A stretch of 64,000 bases of DNA, from NCBI RefSeq assembly GCF_030406325.1, contig NZ_JAUEQY010000003.1, forward strand, positions 416,029-480,028. The letters are read 5' to 3'. The notes beneath the pieces were generated by a model. The model saw only the letters and a program-made list of their open reading frames with translations, was not told the DNA's origin and did no database searches. The position numbers and the translations under genes are program-made. Position 1 is the first letter of the stretch. The number at the start of each line of letters is the position of its first letter. The DNA is from Actinomadura sp. DC4. GTDB lineage: Bacteria; Actinomycetota; Actinomycetes; Streptosporangiales; Streptosporangiaceae. Of the stretch, positions 17,897 to 28,944 are shown in pieces.

Positions 17897-18285
17897 GCCT
17901 CCTCAGTGATCAGGGGGTAGACGCCGTTCTCGTCGTGCACCTCCCTGCCGGTGCAGGGCGGGTTGAAGACGCAGACGGTCCGCAGGTCGGTGTGGGCGTG
18001 CACGACGTGGTGCTCGTGGCCGTCGAGGAGGTACAGCGTCCCGGGCTCGAGCCGGTGCTTCTCGCCGGTGTCCTCGTTGACCAGCTCGCCCCGGCCCTCG
18101 ATGCAGTAGACGGCCTCGATGTGGTTCGCATACCACATGTGGGTCTCCGTGCCCGCGTACAGCACGGTGTCGTGCATCGAGAAGCCGACCTTCTCGCTCG
18201 CCAGCACGAACCGGCGGCTCCGCCAGGTGGGCGCCTCGACGTCACGTTCGGTGCCGTCGAGCTCCTTCAGCGAGCGCACGATCAT
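17893..18285 (-). CDS. ectC: L-ectoine synthase
   Basis: 130 residues of the cupin-fold EctC family. [39 protein letters not shown] with metal-binding residues, and [18 protein letters not shown] fit the family along its whole length. It cyclises N-gamma-acetyl-diaminobutyrate to ectoine. It lies 28 bp downstream of ectB and overlaps ectD by 4 bp. Confidence 0.95.
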   Translation of the reverse strand: MIVRSLKELDGTERDVEAPTWRSRRFVLASEKVGFSMHDTVLYAGTETHMWYANHIEAVYCIEGRGELVNEDTGEKHRLEPGTLYLLDGHEHHVVHAHTDLRTVCVFNPPCTGREVHDENGVYPLITEEA

Positions 18286-18313
18286 TCATGTCTCCTTTCG
18301 ACAGGGGGTGGTC

Positions 18314-19561
18314 TCAGACGAGGACCGCGTCCACGGAGGCCGCGATGATGTCGAGCCCCTCGGCGAGTTCGTCCGAGGTCGTGGTGAGGGGCGGCAGCAG
18401 CTTGACGACCTCGCCCTCCGGGCCGGAGGTCTCCATCAGCAGCCGCCGGTCGAAGGCCTGGGCGCACACGGCCGGCGCCACCTCGGCATCGGCGAAGACG
18501 AGGCCCTGCGCCAGCCCGCGGCCGCGTACGCCGCCGATCGCGTCCGGGTACGCCGCGGCGATCCGGGTGAGCGCCTCCTCGATCTGCTCGCCCTTGGTGA
18601 GGGTCTCCTTCTCCATGCCCTCGCCGGTCCAGAACTCCATGGCGGCGGTGGCGGTGACGAACGCCGGGTTCGGGCCCCGGAACGTTCCGTTGTGCTCGCC
18701 GGGCTCCCAGACGTCCAGCTCGGGCTTGAGCAGCGTCACCGCGAACGGCAGGCCGTAGCCGCTCAGGGACTTGGACAGGCAGACGATGTCGGGCACGATG
18801 CCGGCCTGCTCGAAGCTGAAGATCGGGCCCGTACGCCCGCAGCCCATCTGCACGTCGTCGACGATCAGCAGGATCTCGTGGCGCTCGCAGAGGGCGGCCA
18901 GGCCGCGGAGCCATTCGGGGGTCGCGGCATTCAGGCCGCCCTCGCCCTGGACGGTCTCCACGATGACCGCGGCGGGGATGTCCAGGCCGCTTCCGCTGTC
19001 GTCGAGGAGGCGCTCGAACAGCAGGAAGTCCGGGGTCTGCCCGTCGAGGTAGTTGTCGAACGGCATCGGGACGGTGTGGTTGAGCGGTATGCCCGCCCCG
19101 CTGCGCTTCATCGAGTTGCCGGTCACCGCGAGGGCGCCGAGCGACATGCCGTGGAACGCGTTCGTGAAGCTGATGACGGTCTCGCGCCCGGTGTACTTGC
19201 GGGCGAGCTTCAGCGCCGCCTCGACCGCGGCGGCGCCCGCCGGGCCGGGGAACTGGACTCGGTAGTCGAGCCCGCGCGGCGCCAGGATGACCTCCTGGAA
19301 GGTCTCCAGGAAACGCCGCTTGGCCACGGTGTACATGTCCAGGCTGTGGACGATGTTGTCACCGGCCAGATAGTCGATCAGCCGCTCTTTCAATTGCGGA
19401 TGGTTGTGGCCGTAATTGAGCGTCCCGGCACCGGCGAAAAAGTCGAGGAACGCGTTTCCCTCCTCGTCGTACAGATGGCTCCCGGAGGCCTTGTTGAAGA
19501 CGGCGGGCCATCCCCGGCAGTAGCTGCGTACCTCGGACTCGAGCGACTCGAACACGTCCAT
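18314..19561 (-). CDS. ectB: Diaminobutyrate-2-oxoglutarate transaminase
   Basis: 415 residues of class-III PLP aminotransferases. FLDFFAGAGTLNYGHNHP, FTNAFHGMSLGALAVTGN, LLIVDDVQMGCGRTG and the PLP Lys in VCLSKSLSGYGLP are present. It makes L-2,4-diaminobutyrate from aspartate semialdehyde. ATG 19561 is used here; a GTG at 19570 overlapping the ectA stop as GTGA, with AGGAG just upstream, would add three residues and is equally possible. Confidence 0.94.
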   Translation of the reverse strand: MDVFESLESEVRSYCRGWPAVFNKASGSHLYDEEGNAFLDFFAGAGTLNYGHNHPQLKERLIDYLAGDNIVHSLDMYTVAKRRFLETFQEVILAPRGLDYRVQFPGPAGAAAVEAALKLARKYTGRETVISFTNAFHGMSLGALAVTGNSMKRSGAGIPLNHTVPMPFDNYLDGQTPDFLLFERLLDDSGSGLDIPAAVIVETVQGEGGLNAATPEWLRGLAALCERHEILLIVDDVQMGCGRTGPIFSFEQAGIVPDIVCLSKSLSGYGLPFAVTLLKPELDVWEPGEHNGTFRGPNPAFVTATAAMEFWTGEGMEKETLTKGEQIEEALTRIAAAYPDAIGGVRGRGLAQGLVFADAEVAPAVCAQAFDRRLLMETSGPEGEVVKLLPPLTTTSDELAEGLDIIAASVDAVLV

Positions 19562-19566
19562 ACGTT

Positions 19567-20067
19567 TCACCTGGCTCCTGAAGTGACGTGGGCGTTCAGC
19601 GGACCGATCCGGTAGAGCACCTCTGGCTGGTGGTCGCCGGGGAACAGGTCCCCGTCCAGGAGAGGGGTACGGCGCAGCTCGGCGCCGTGGTCGCGGGCGA
19701 AGCCGGCGAAGAGACGGTCGGAAGGGACGTTGTCCGGGGTCACGGTGGCCTCGACGAACCGGTGGCCACGGTCCGCGAGGTGGTCGAGCATGCGGCCGGC
19801 CAGGGCGCGGCCGCGCCACCGCTCGTCGACGGCGACCTGCCAGACGAAGAGCGCCCCGGGGTCCTGCGGACGGTCGAAGCCGGTGACGAAACCGCGTACC
19901 CGGCCGTCGGCCCGCGCGACCACGGAGGTGGCCGCGAAGTCACGGCACCACAGGACGTAGCTGTAGGGAGAACCGCTACGTTTTCGGGTTTCCGAGCCGG
20001 AGTCGACCAGGGGCGAATGGTCGTTCATGGCGGTCGGCATGGTGTCCGACCAGTGATGACCCGGCAT
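19567..20067 (-). CDS. ectA: L-2,4-diaminobutyrate acetyltransferase
   Basis: 166 residues, GNAT fold: LFVWQVAVDERWRGRALAGR is the acetyl-CoA binding motif and FVEATVTPDNVPSDRLF the following family block. SYSYV-like CxDF text (YVLWCRDFAATSVVA) matches EctA N-termini. Starts at 20067, 20040 and 20028 are all possible; none has a strong ribosome site. First gene of ectABCD. It acetylates diaminobutyrate before ring closure. Confidence 0.92.
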   Translation of the reverse strand: MPGHHWSDTMPTAMNDHSPLVDSGSETRKRSGSPYSYVLWCRDFAATSVVARADGRVRGFVTGFDRPQDPGALFVWQVAVDERWRGRALAGRMLDHLADRGHRFVEATVTPDNVPSDRLFAGFARDHGAELRRTPLLDGDLFPGDHQPEVLYRIGPLNAHVTSGAR

Positions 20068-20182
20068 GCCGAGCGCGTTTTAGCGCCCCTTCATCGCCGA
20101 AGTTGATCACCTATGACGATTGAATCCGACTTGGCAGTCGTTCACCGGTCAGGTTATTCCATGAGATGTAAATCACACGCTA

Positions 20183-20200
20183 TGTTGCAAGCATGTAACA
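20183..20200. promoter_or_regulatory. 18-bp imperfect palindrome upstream of the epimerase gene
   Basis: TGTTGCAAGCATGTAACA has TGTT(G/A)CA half-sites. It lies in the 196-bp AT-richer gap (20068-20263) between divergent ectA and the epimerase gene, 64 bp before the latter. A regulator site for either gene is plausible; which protein binds is unknown. Confidence 0.4.
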
Positions 20201-20263
20201 GATGGTGTGCGTCTGTGTTAATCCCTCCATCCCGGTGTTATCGCCAAGCGCTAGTTTGAACCC

Positions 20264-21292
20264 ATGCGCGTACTGGTCACCGGGGCGTCGGGTTATGTCG
20301 GTTCACATGCGGTGAAGTCACTTCTCGCCGCGGGCCACCGGCCCCGGCTGCTCGTCCGCGATCCCGGCCGGGCCGGCAAGGCGCTCGGCGACCTCGGGGT
20401 GAACGCCGAGGCGACCGAGATGTACCCCGGCGACATGCTCGACGAGGCGGCCGTGGCACGCGCCCTCGACGGCTGCGACTCCGTGATCCACGCCGCCGCC
20501 GCCCTCGGCGTGACCGACCGCCGTACGGACCTGGTCTCGGTCAACGTCACCGGCACTCGCCACGTGGTCGGCGGCGCCGTCGCCCGTGGCCTGGACCCGG
20601 TGATCCACACGTCCACGATCGCGGTGTTCGTGCCGCCCGCCGAGCCGGTGATCACCGCGTCCGGGGCGCTCGCCCATCCGCGTACGGCCTACGGGCGCTC
20701 GAAGATGGCCGCCGAGCACTACGTACGCGGCCTGCAGGACGACGGCGCGCCCGTGACCATCGTCTATCCGGGCGGCGTGCTCGGGCCCGCGCAGCCCCAC
20801 CTCGACGCCATGCCGGCCGGCCTGGCCGCCGGGCTCGGCATCGCCTGGCCGCTCTGCCGCGGCGGGGTGTCGCTGCTCGACGTGCGCGACCTCGGGGAGG
20901 CGCTGGCGCGGAGCGTCGAGCCCGGCGAGAGGCCCCGGCGGCTCCTGCTCGGCGGCCACTACATCGCCTGGCCCGAACTCGCCGACCTGTGCGACGCGCT
21001 CACCGGGGTGCGATGCCGGCGGATCCCCTTGCCTGGTCCTCTCATGATCGCCCTCGGTACCCTGCTGGATACCGCGAAACATGTGCACGGGTTCCGGTAT
21101 CCGCTGACGCGCGACGCGGCCGAGCTGATGGTGACGCTCGTCCCCTCGGACGACAGCGCCGCCCTCGACGCGCTCGGCCTGACGCTGCGCCCGGTGGAGG
21201 AGAGTGTGGCCGACACCCTGCGCTGGCTCGCGGCGGCAGGACACCTCCGCCCGTCCAGGGCCGGACGGCTCGCCCCACCTAGGAGCACCTGA
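20264..21292 (+). CDS. NAD-dependent epimerase/dehydratase family protein
   Basis: 342 residues, extended SDR. The N-terminal GASGYVGSHAVKSLLAAGH binds NAD(P). GCDSVIHAAAALGV and the catalytic YGRSKMAAEHYV (Y-x-x-x-K) are present. The C-terminal half resembles the dihydroflavonol-reductase-like/ladderane group. The substrate is unknown. It overlaps the next gene by one base (TGATG), so the two are probably co-transcribed. Confidence 0.83.
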   Translation: MRVLVTGASGYVGSHAVKSLLAAGHRPRLLVRDPGRAGKALGDLGVNAEATEMYPGDMLDEAAVARALDGCDSVIHAAAALGVTDRRTDLVSVNVTGTRHVVGGAVARGLDPVIHTSTIAVFVPPAEPVITASGALAHPRTAYGRSKMAAEHYVRGLQDDGAPVTIVYPGGVLGPAQPHLDAMPAGLAAGLGIAWPLCRGGVSLLDVRDLGEALARSVEPGERPRRLLLGGHYIAWPELADLCDALTGVRCRRIPLPGPLMIALGTLLDTAKHVHGFRYPLTRDAAELMVTLVPSDDSAALDALGLTLRPVEESVADTLRWLAAAGHLRPSRAGRLAPPRST

Positions 21293-21780
21293 TGCCCGTC
21301 AACGCTCTGCAGTCCGTGCTCTTCCCCGTCGCCCGGCGGCTCGCGAGCGCCCCGTGGTTCGCCAAGATCGGCCCGAGGGTCGTACCCCCGCTCGACCGCG
21401 CGCTGCACCGTCTGACGGGCGGGCGCGTCCTGCTGCCGCAGATCGTGCTGCCGAGCATCGTGCTGACGACCACCGGGCGCCGTACGGGGCTCGCCCGGCA
21501 GACGCCGCTGATCTGCATGCCGGAGGCGGACGGTGCCTTCGTGGTCGTGGGCAGCAACTTCGGCCGCGACCACCACCCGGCCTGGACGGCGAACCTCATG
21601 GCCGAGCCGAAGGCCGAGGTCGCCTACCAGGGCCGCCGGATCGCGGTCATCGCCGAGCTCCTGGAGGGCGAGGAGCGCGCGCGGGTCTGGCCCGAGCTCA
21701 TCCGCGTCTGGTCGGTGTACGACACCTACGTCGCGCGGGCCGACCGCAAGCTACGGGTGTTCCGCCTCACGCCGTCCTGA
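21292..21780 (+). CDS. F420-type nitroreductase/quinone reductase family protein (DUF385-like)
   Basis: 162 residues resembling the deazaflavin-dependent nitroreductase family: LPSIVLTTTGRRTGLARQTPL, FVVVGSNFGRDHHPAWTANL and a C-terminal YVARADRKLRVFRLTP. These are typically F420H2-dependent reductases or F420/fatty-acid binders at the membrane. Translationally coupled to the epimerase, hinting at a shared redox task. The substrate is not predictable. Confidence 0.8.
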   Translation: MPVNALQSVLFPVARRLASAPWFAKIGPRVVPPLDRALHRLTGGRVLLPQIVLPSIVLTTTGRRTGLARQTPLICMPEADGAFVVVGSNFGRDHHPAWTANLMAEPKAEVAYQGRRIAVIAELLEGEERARVWPELIRVWSVYDTYVARADRKLRVFRLTPS

Positions 21781-21785
21781 TCGGC

Positions 21786-22247
21786 TCAGCCCGACGCCGT
21801 GGGCGAGGGCGCCGGGGTCGGCATCGTCGGCGGGTTGAGCTGCTGCGGGGGCAGCCCCCGGCCCGGCCGGCCCTGCTGCCCCTGCCGGAACTGCGAGTAC
21901 GGCCCGCCGCGGAAGCCGGGCGCGCCCTGGGGGAAGCCCCGCTGGAAGCGCACCGGGCCGGACCGGTCGTGCCCGCCATCGTGGTCGAACAGGGCCACGA
22001 CGCCGCCGCCGACCAGCCCGCCGATCAGGCCGGCCGCGATCGCGACCGCGCCGACCCGCGCCGTTCCGCTCGCCGACAGGCGGCGGAACCGGCCGGGCCC
22101 GCGGTCCTCTCTGGGCGGAGCGCCGTGCTCGATCGTCTCGCGCTGCGGGGGCGTGGTCTCTCTCGTCGCGGGCGTGGGCTCCGGCGTGCCGCCGTGTGAC
22201 GCCGGCGCCCCGCTCTCTGCGGGAGGTTGTTCGTCGTGCTCGGCCAT
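21786..22247 (-). CDS. Single-pass membrane protein with Gly/Pro/Gln-rich tail
   Basis: 153 residues. An acidic, Pro/Thr-rich N-terminus precedes one helix (AVAIAAGLIGGLVGGGVVALF). It is followed by a low-complexity tail rich in Gly, Arg, Gln and Phe (RGFPQGAPGFRGGPYSQFRQ). GAGGAG lies 7 nt before the ATG. The tail probably faces out and may interact with polymers or partners; no function is recognised. Lies downstream of lon beyond a terminator. Confidence 0.65.
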   Translation of the reverse strand: MAEHDEQPPAESGAPASHGGTPEPTPATRETTPPQRETIEHGAPPREDRGPGRFRRLSASGTARVGAVAIAAGLIGGLVGGGVVALFDHDGGHDRSGPVRFQRGFPQGAPGFRGGPYSQFRQGQQGRPGRGLPPQQLNPPTMPTPAPSPTASG

Positions 22248-22324
22248 GACGTTCTCCTCAGTGGAGCAGGCCTGGAAGTCCAATTGTCAGGACTATTGTC
22301 GACATTGGCCGGTAAACACGGCGT

Positions 22325-22356
22325 AAGGGCGGCCCCGCCGTTGCGGGGCCGCCCTT
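22325..22356. terminator. Strong 14-bp stem terminator after lon
   Basis: AAGGGCGGCCCCGC (22325-22338) and GCGGGGCCGCCCTT (22343-22356) form a perfect stem with a CGTT loop. A TTTT run follows on the plus strand and a short T-run on the minus strand. It ends the lon transcript and separates it from the membrane-protein gene. Confidence 0.8.
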
Positions 22357-22366
22357 TTCCGTTATG

Positions 22367-24760
<2,394 letters not shown>

Positions 24761-24774
24761 CAGGGCCTCCAAAG

Positions 24775-24795
24775 ATTGAGTCACTCACACTCAAG
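24775..24795 (-). promoter_or_regulatory. HAIR element (HspR operator) at lon
   Basis: On the minus strand CTTGAGT-N7-ACTCAAT differs at only one base from the HspR-associated inverted repeat CTTGAGT-N7-ACTCAAG. It ends 14 bp upstream of the lon start, a position that would block transcription. Regulation of lon by HspR is known in streptomycetes. Confidence 0.88.
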
Positions 24796-24873
24796 AAAGG
24801 AGAGCCGTGATCTATTTCCGAGGGGTGTTCGCTCTCAGCGAGCACGGGTTCCGACTGTCCTGTCCGGGCGCAC

Positions 24874-24894
24874 CTTGCGAGTTCCGGACTCAAG
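24874..24894. promoter_or_regulatory. Second, degenerate HAIR-like element upstream of lon
   Basis: The 21-bp block CTTGCGA-N7-ACTCAAG keeps one perfect half-site and 4 of 7 bases of the other, with the correct spacing. It lies 78 bp upstream of the first HAIR. It could support cooperative HspR binding or serve the divergent gntR-ABC cassette. Confidence 0.45.
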
Positions 24895-24913
24895 GTAGCG
24901 GCTCGACCCCGGG

Positions 24914-24954
24914 TTGACAGCGCATCTTGTTAGCAATCTATAGTGCTAGCTAAC
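24914..24954 (+). promoter_or_regulatory. Promoter and overlapping inverted repeat of the YtrA-type cassette
   Basis: A TTGACA box at 24914-24919 is followed by TATAGT at 24939-24944 (19-bp spacer) or TCTATA at 24937 (17 bp). GTTAGC (24929-24934) and GCTAAC (24949-24954) form a dyad flanking the -10 region, a fitting autorepressor site. The AT-rich block contrasts with the surroundings. Confidence 0.55.
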
Positions 24955-24975
24955 TAGATAAATGGAGCTTGGGAC

Positions 24976-25368
24976 ATGATCGAGTTTCACCTGGACGACC
25001 GGTCCGGCCTCTCGCCGTACCAGCAGTTGGTCCGGCAGGTGCGACAGGCCCTGCGGCTGGGCCTGTTGCACGACGGGGACCGACTCCCGACGGTCAGGGA
25101 GGTCGTGGCGCGGCTGGCGATCAACCCCAACACCGTGCTCAAGGCCTACCGGGAACTCGAGCACGAGGGCCTCGTGGCCGCCCGGCCGGGGGTTGGGACG
25201 TTCGTGACGGCGACATTGACCGACGCGTCGCTCGCCGCGCACGGCCCCCTGCGTCAGGAGCTACGGCGCTGGCTGGCCAGGGCGCGAAGGGCCGGCCTCG
25301 ATGAGGAGAGCATCGAGGCGCTGTTCATGACGACCTTTCGGGCCGCCACTGAGGAGGACATAGCATGA
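24976..25368 (+). CDS. YtrA-subfamily GntR regulator
   Basis: 130 residues. The winged helix spans about residues 10-75 (GLSPYQQLVRQVRQALRLGL, NPNTVLKAYRELEHEGLV, RPGVGTFV). A short helical tail replaces an effector domain, as in YtrA. Such regulators repress their own ABC-transporter operon and respond to cell-envelope stress. The stop overlaps the ATPase start by 4 bp. GGAG lies upstream of the ATG. Confidence 0.88.
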   Translation: MIEFHLDDRSGLSPYQQLVRQVRQALRLGLLHDGDRLPTVREVVARLAINPNTVLKAYRELEHEGLVAARPGVGTFVTATLTDASLAAHGPLRQELRRWLARARRAGLDEESIEALFMTTFRAATEEDIA

Positions 25369-26255
25369 CCGCCGTCTTGAAGGCCCACGGCCTGGGCAAG
25401 AGGTACGGGAAGCGCTGGGCGCTGACCGACTGCACCCTGGACATCCCAGCCGGGCACGTCGTGGGGCTGGTCGGTCCTAACGGAGCCGGCAAGACGACAC
25501 TGTTGAACCTGGCCAGCGGCCAGCTGGCACCGACGTCGGGCAGCATCACGGTACTCGGCGGCCGCCCCGGGGCCGGCCCCGCGCAACTGGCCAAGGTCGG
25601 GTTCGTCGCCCAGGACACCCCTACCTACGCCGGACTGACCGTTGCGGAGCATCTGAAGCTGGGCGCCCGCCTCAATCCCGGGTGGGACCACGCGTTGGCA
25701 CGGGAACGCGTCGGGCGGCTCGGTCTCGACCCCGCCCGCCGGGCCGGGAAGCTGTCGGGCGGGCAGCGCGCCCAGCTCGCCCTCACCCTGGGCATCGCCA
25801 AACGGCCGGAACTGTTGATCCTGGACGAACCGGTCGCCGCCCTCGACCCACTCGCCCGCCGCGAGTTCATGCAGGGCTTGATGGAGGCCGCCGCCGAGCA
25901 GGAGCTCAGCGTGGTGCTGTCCTCCCACCTGGTCTCTGATCTGGAACGAACCTGCGACTACCTGATCGTTCTCGTCGACTCGCGCGTCCAGGCCGCCGGA
26001 GAGGTCGAGGAACTGCTGACCACCCACCACCGGCTCACCGGCCCGCGCCGCGACCCCACCCGGATCCCCGCAGACCAGCACGTCATCTCCGCCAGCCACA
26101 CCGACCGGCAGACCACCCTGATCGTCCGCACCAGCGCTCCGATCCACGACCCCGCCTTGACCGTCAGCCGACTCAACCTGGAAGACCTCGTCCTCGCCTA
26201 CATGGCCAAGCCCGCCGGCACCGGCCGCCGACCCATCCTGGAGGTACAGCGATGA
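25365..26255 (+). CDS. ABC transporter ATP-binding protein (YtrB-like)
   Basis: 296 residues. Walker A GPNGAGKTT, Q-loop VGFVAQDTPTYAGL, signature LSGGQRAQLALTL, Walker B LLILDEPVAALDP and switch His SSHLVSDLE. It is a drug/peptide-export type ATPase with a C-terminal extension of about 80 residues. It pairs with the downstream permease, to which it is coupled by a 4-bp overlap. Probably repressed by the adjacent GntR protein. Confidence 0.88.
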   Translation: MTAVLKAHGLGKRYGKRWALTDCTLDIPAGHVVGLVGPNGAGKTTLLNLASGQLAPTSGSITVLGGRPGAGPAQLAKVGFVAQDTPTYAGLTVAEHLKLGARLNPGWDHALARERVGRLGLDPARRAGKLSGGQRAQLALTLGIAKRPELLILDEPVAALDPLARREFMQGLMEAAAEQELSVVLSSHLVSDLERTCDYLIVLVDSRVQAAGEVEELLTTHHRLTGPRRDPTRIPADQHVISASHTDRQTTLIVRTSAPIHDPALTVSRLNLEDLVLAYMAKPAGTGRRPILEVQR

Positions 26256-27304
26256 TCTGGCTGACCTGGCGCCAGTCGCGCGCCGCCGTGGCGATGATGG
26301 CCGCCGTGCTCGCCGCGCTCGCCGCTCTCCTCGGCCTGACCGGTCCGGGCCTGGCTGATGACTTCTCCACCGGGGTCGCCGGCTGCACCACCCAACGCGA
26401 CGGTTGCGCGAACTTCTTCCAGGACTTCTTCCACGACCACCAGGCGCCCTTTCTCGCGGTCACCGCTGTCGTGCTGGTCCTGCCCGCCCTCATCGGGCTC
26501 TTCTGGGGAGCTCCGCTGATCACCCGTGAGCTGGAGGCCGGCACGCACCGGCTTGTGTGGAACCAGAGCATCTCCCGCACCCGCTGGCTGGCCGTCAAAC
26601 TCGGTCTCACCGGCTTGGCTGCCATGATCGCCGCAGGGCTGGGCAGCATCGCGGTGACCTGGTGGTCCGGCCCCATCGACAAGGCCTCAGGCGGAAACAC
26701 CCCCGGCTTCCCGCGGATGGGGCCGCTGCTGTTCGGCGCACGCGGCATCGCCCCCATCGGGTATGCGGCCTTCACCTTCGCTCTCGGCGTGACCCTCGGA
26801 ATGCTGGTCCACCGCACCCTGCCCGCCATGACCGTCACCCTGGTCGTCTTCGTCGCCGCCCAGATCGCCATGCCGCTGCTGGTCCGCCCCCACCTTCTTC
26901 CCCCGACCCGCTCGGCCGTCGAGTTCACCACGTCGAACATCGACGACATACATTGGCTACGCGGCGGCTCAATACGCCTGAGCGCGAAGGAGCAGGCCCC
27001 CAACGACACCGGTGCCTGGGTCCTGTCCAGCCACATCGTGGATGCCTCAGGACACACGGTCCCGGGGAACATCTCCGTGTCCACGTCCACAGGACCCTGC
27101 GCACCACCGACCGAGCAGAAACCTGGGGCGGGGACGCAGGCGTGCCTCACCGAGATCGACCGGCTCGGCTACCGGCAGCAGCTGACCTACCAGCCGTCCA
27201 CCCGCTTCTGGACCTTCCAGTGGATCGAGACCGGGATCTACACCGCCTTCGCCCTCAGCCTGGCAGGACTCGGCTTCTGGTTGATCCGCCGGCGCCTGTC
27301 CTGA
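26252..27304 (+). CDS. ABC-2-type permease of the GntR-controlled transporter
   Basis: 350 residues with six probable helices (AVAMMAAVLAALAALLGLTG, FLAVTAVVLVLPALIGLFWG, AAMIAAGLGSIAVTWW, others) and a large extracytoplasmic loop at about residues 205-315 after PLLVRPHLLPPTRS. It is the membrane partner of the preceding ATPase. The substrate is unknown; envelope-active peptides are likely by analogy with Ytr systems. Confidence 0.82.
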   Translation: MIWLTWRQSRAAVAMMAAVLAALAALLGLTGPGLADDFSTGVAGCTTQRDGCANFFQDFFHDHQAPFLAVTAVVLVLPALIGLFWGAPLITRELEAGTHRLVWNQSISRTRWLAVKLGLTGLAAMIAAGLGSIAVTWWSGPIDKASGGNTPGFPRMGPLLFGARGIAPIGYAAFTFALGVTLGMLVHRTLPAMTVTLVVFVAAQIAMPLLVRPHLLPPTRSAVEFTTSNIDDIHWLRGGSIRLSAKEQAPNDTGAWVLSSHIVDASGHTVPGNISVSTSTGPCAPPTEQKPGAGTQACLTEIDRLGYRQQLTYQPSTRFWTFQWIETGIYTAFALSLAGLGFWLIRRRLS

Positions 27305-27332
27305 CCCGCATGCCATTGACCGACTGAAACGA

Positions 27333-28865
27333 TCAGCTTCGGACGATGTCCCTTGGTTCGTCCCGCCCACCAGGATCGCCCCCACGTTCGTCGCGTTCAC
27401 CGCGCGAAGTCCGGGGGCTCGACGGTGTCGTCGTGCGTGGTCGGGGGTCTTCGGCGGGCTTGGATCTCGCCAGCCACAGGCCGGTGAACATGGCACTGGC
27501 CAAGGTGACGGCGCCGGCCGCGACGAAGGCGCTGTCGAGGCCGGCCTCGAAGGACGCGCCGCCGGATTGCCGGGTGTGGACGATGGCTCCGAGGAGGGCC
27601 ACGCCGAGCACCGCGCCGACCTGCCGGGTGGTGCTGCTGACGCCCGAGGCGAGTCCTCCCTCCTGTGGGTCGACCGCCTGGATGGCGGCGCCGGTCAGCG
27701 GGGACATGGTCAGCGCGAAACCGATACCGACGATCGCCAGCCGCCACCACACGTCCCCGTAGCCGGTGTCGGCGTGCACGAAGCCCAGCGCCACCAGCCC
27801 CAGCCCGGCCAGGCTCAGGCCGATGGTGACCATGATCCGGAAGCCGTACCTGGCGGCGAGCCGGCCCGCGTATGGGCTGACGATCACCATGGCGAGCGAG
27901 GTGGGCAGGGTCTGCAGGCCGGCCCGCAGAATTGAACTGCCCTGGACGTACACGAAGAACTGGGAGAAGAAGAAGGACGAACCCATGAGCGCGAAACCCA
28001 CGACGACCATCGCCGTGTTGGACACCGTGAACAGCCGCTGCCGGAACAGCCGCAGTGGCAGCATCGGCGTCGAACCACGCCCTTCGACGACGACGAAGAT
28101 GGCGAGGATCACCGCCGCGGCGGCGAAGCCGCCCAGGATCAGCAGCGAGGTCCAGCCACGGGAACCGCCCTCGATCAGCCCATAGGTCAGCGCCCCCACA
28201 CCCAGGACGGACAGGACCGTGCCCGGCATGTCGATCGCCGGCGCGTTCGGATTGCAGGACTCGCCCAGGATGCGCAGACCGGCCAGCAACAGGACCGCGC
28301 CGATGGGCACATTGACGAGGAAGATGGCGGGCCAGCCGAATGCCTCCACCAGAAGGCCACCGGCCAACGGTCCGGCGGCCAGGCCGATTCCGCTGAATCC
28401 GGCCCACAGCCCGATCGCCTTGACGCGCTCTTGCGGAACGGGATGCGCGGCGGCGAGCAAGGCCAGCGAGGCGGGGCTCAGCGCCGCGGCCCCGATCCCC
28501 TGCATCACCCGTCCAGTGATCAGCCAGCCGATCGAGGGCGCGACGGAGCACAGCACTGACGCGACGGTGAACACCGCGACCCCGGTCAGGAACACCCGCT
28601 TGCGGCCGAAGCGGTCGGCGAAGACGCCGCCGGACAGCAACAGCATGGCGACCAGCAGCACGTAGGCGTCGACGATCCACTGCAGGCCGTTCAACTGGGT
28701 GTGCAGCCGCTGCTGCATATCGGGCAGCGCCGCGCCGACGATCGTGCTGTCGAGCAGGACCATGAACTGCCCCAGGCAGGTCACCGTGAGCAACGCTGCC
28801 CGGTTCGATCCGATCCCTGCGGCCACGGCCGTTCCGGCCTTCGCCGTGCTTTCGTGTGCGCTCAA
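27333..28865 (-). CDS. DHA2-family MFS multidrug efflux transporter
   Basis: 510 residues, about 14 transmembrane helices. The N-terminal CLGQFMVLLDSTIVGAALP is the DHA2 motif, GGVFADRFGRKRVFLTG is motif A, and GPLAGGLLVEAFGWPAIFLVNVP is motif C. It exports drugs by proton antiport. The start is TTG at 28865 with GAGAGGG upstream; no closer ATG or GTG fits. Divergent from a TetR gene with two operator copies between them, implying substrate-induced derepression. Confidence 0.9.
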   Translation of the reverse strand: MSAHESTAKAGTAVAAGIGSNRAALLTVTCLGQFMVLLDSTIVGAALPDMQQRLHTQLNGLQWIVDAYVLLVAMLLLSGGVFADRFGRKRVFLTGVAVFTVASVLCSVAPSIGWLITGRVMQGIGAAALSPASLALLAAAHPVPQERVKAIGLWAGFSGIGLAAGPLAGGLLVEAFGWPAIFLVNVPIGAVLLLAGLRILGESCNPNAPAIDMPGTVLSVLGVGALTYGLIEGGSRGWTSLLILGGFAAAAVILAIFVVVEGRGSTPMLPLRLFRQRLFTVSNTAMVVVGFALMGSSFFFSQFFVYVQGSSILRAGLQTLPTSLAMVIVSPYAGRLAARYGFRIMVTIGLSLAGLGLVALGFVHADTGYGDVWWRLAIVGIGFALTMSPLTGAAIQAVDPQEGGLASGVSSTTRQVGAVLGVALLGAIVHTRQSGGASFEAGLDSAFVAAGAVTLASAMFTGLWLARSKPAEDPRPRTTTPSSPRTSRGERDERGGDPGGRDEPRDIVRS

Positions 28866-28944
28866 CGCTTCCCTCTCATTCGTCCGTTGAGTCCGGCCAC
28901 GGCCGGCCCGACGCTCTACCCCGCGCTAGGGCGCACCCCAAAAA

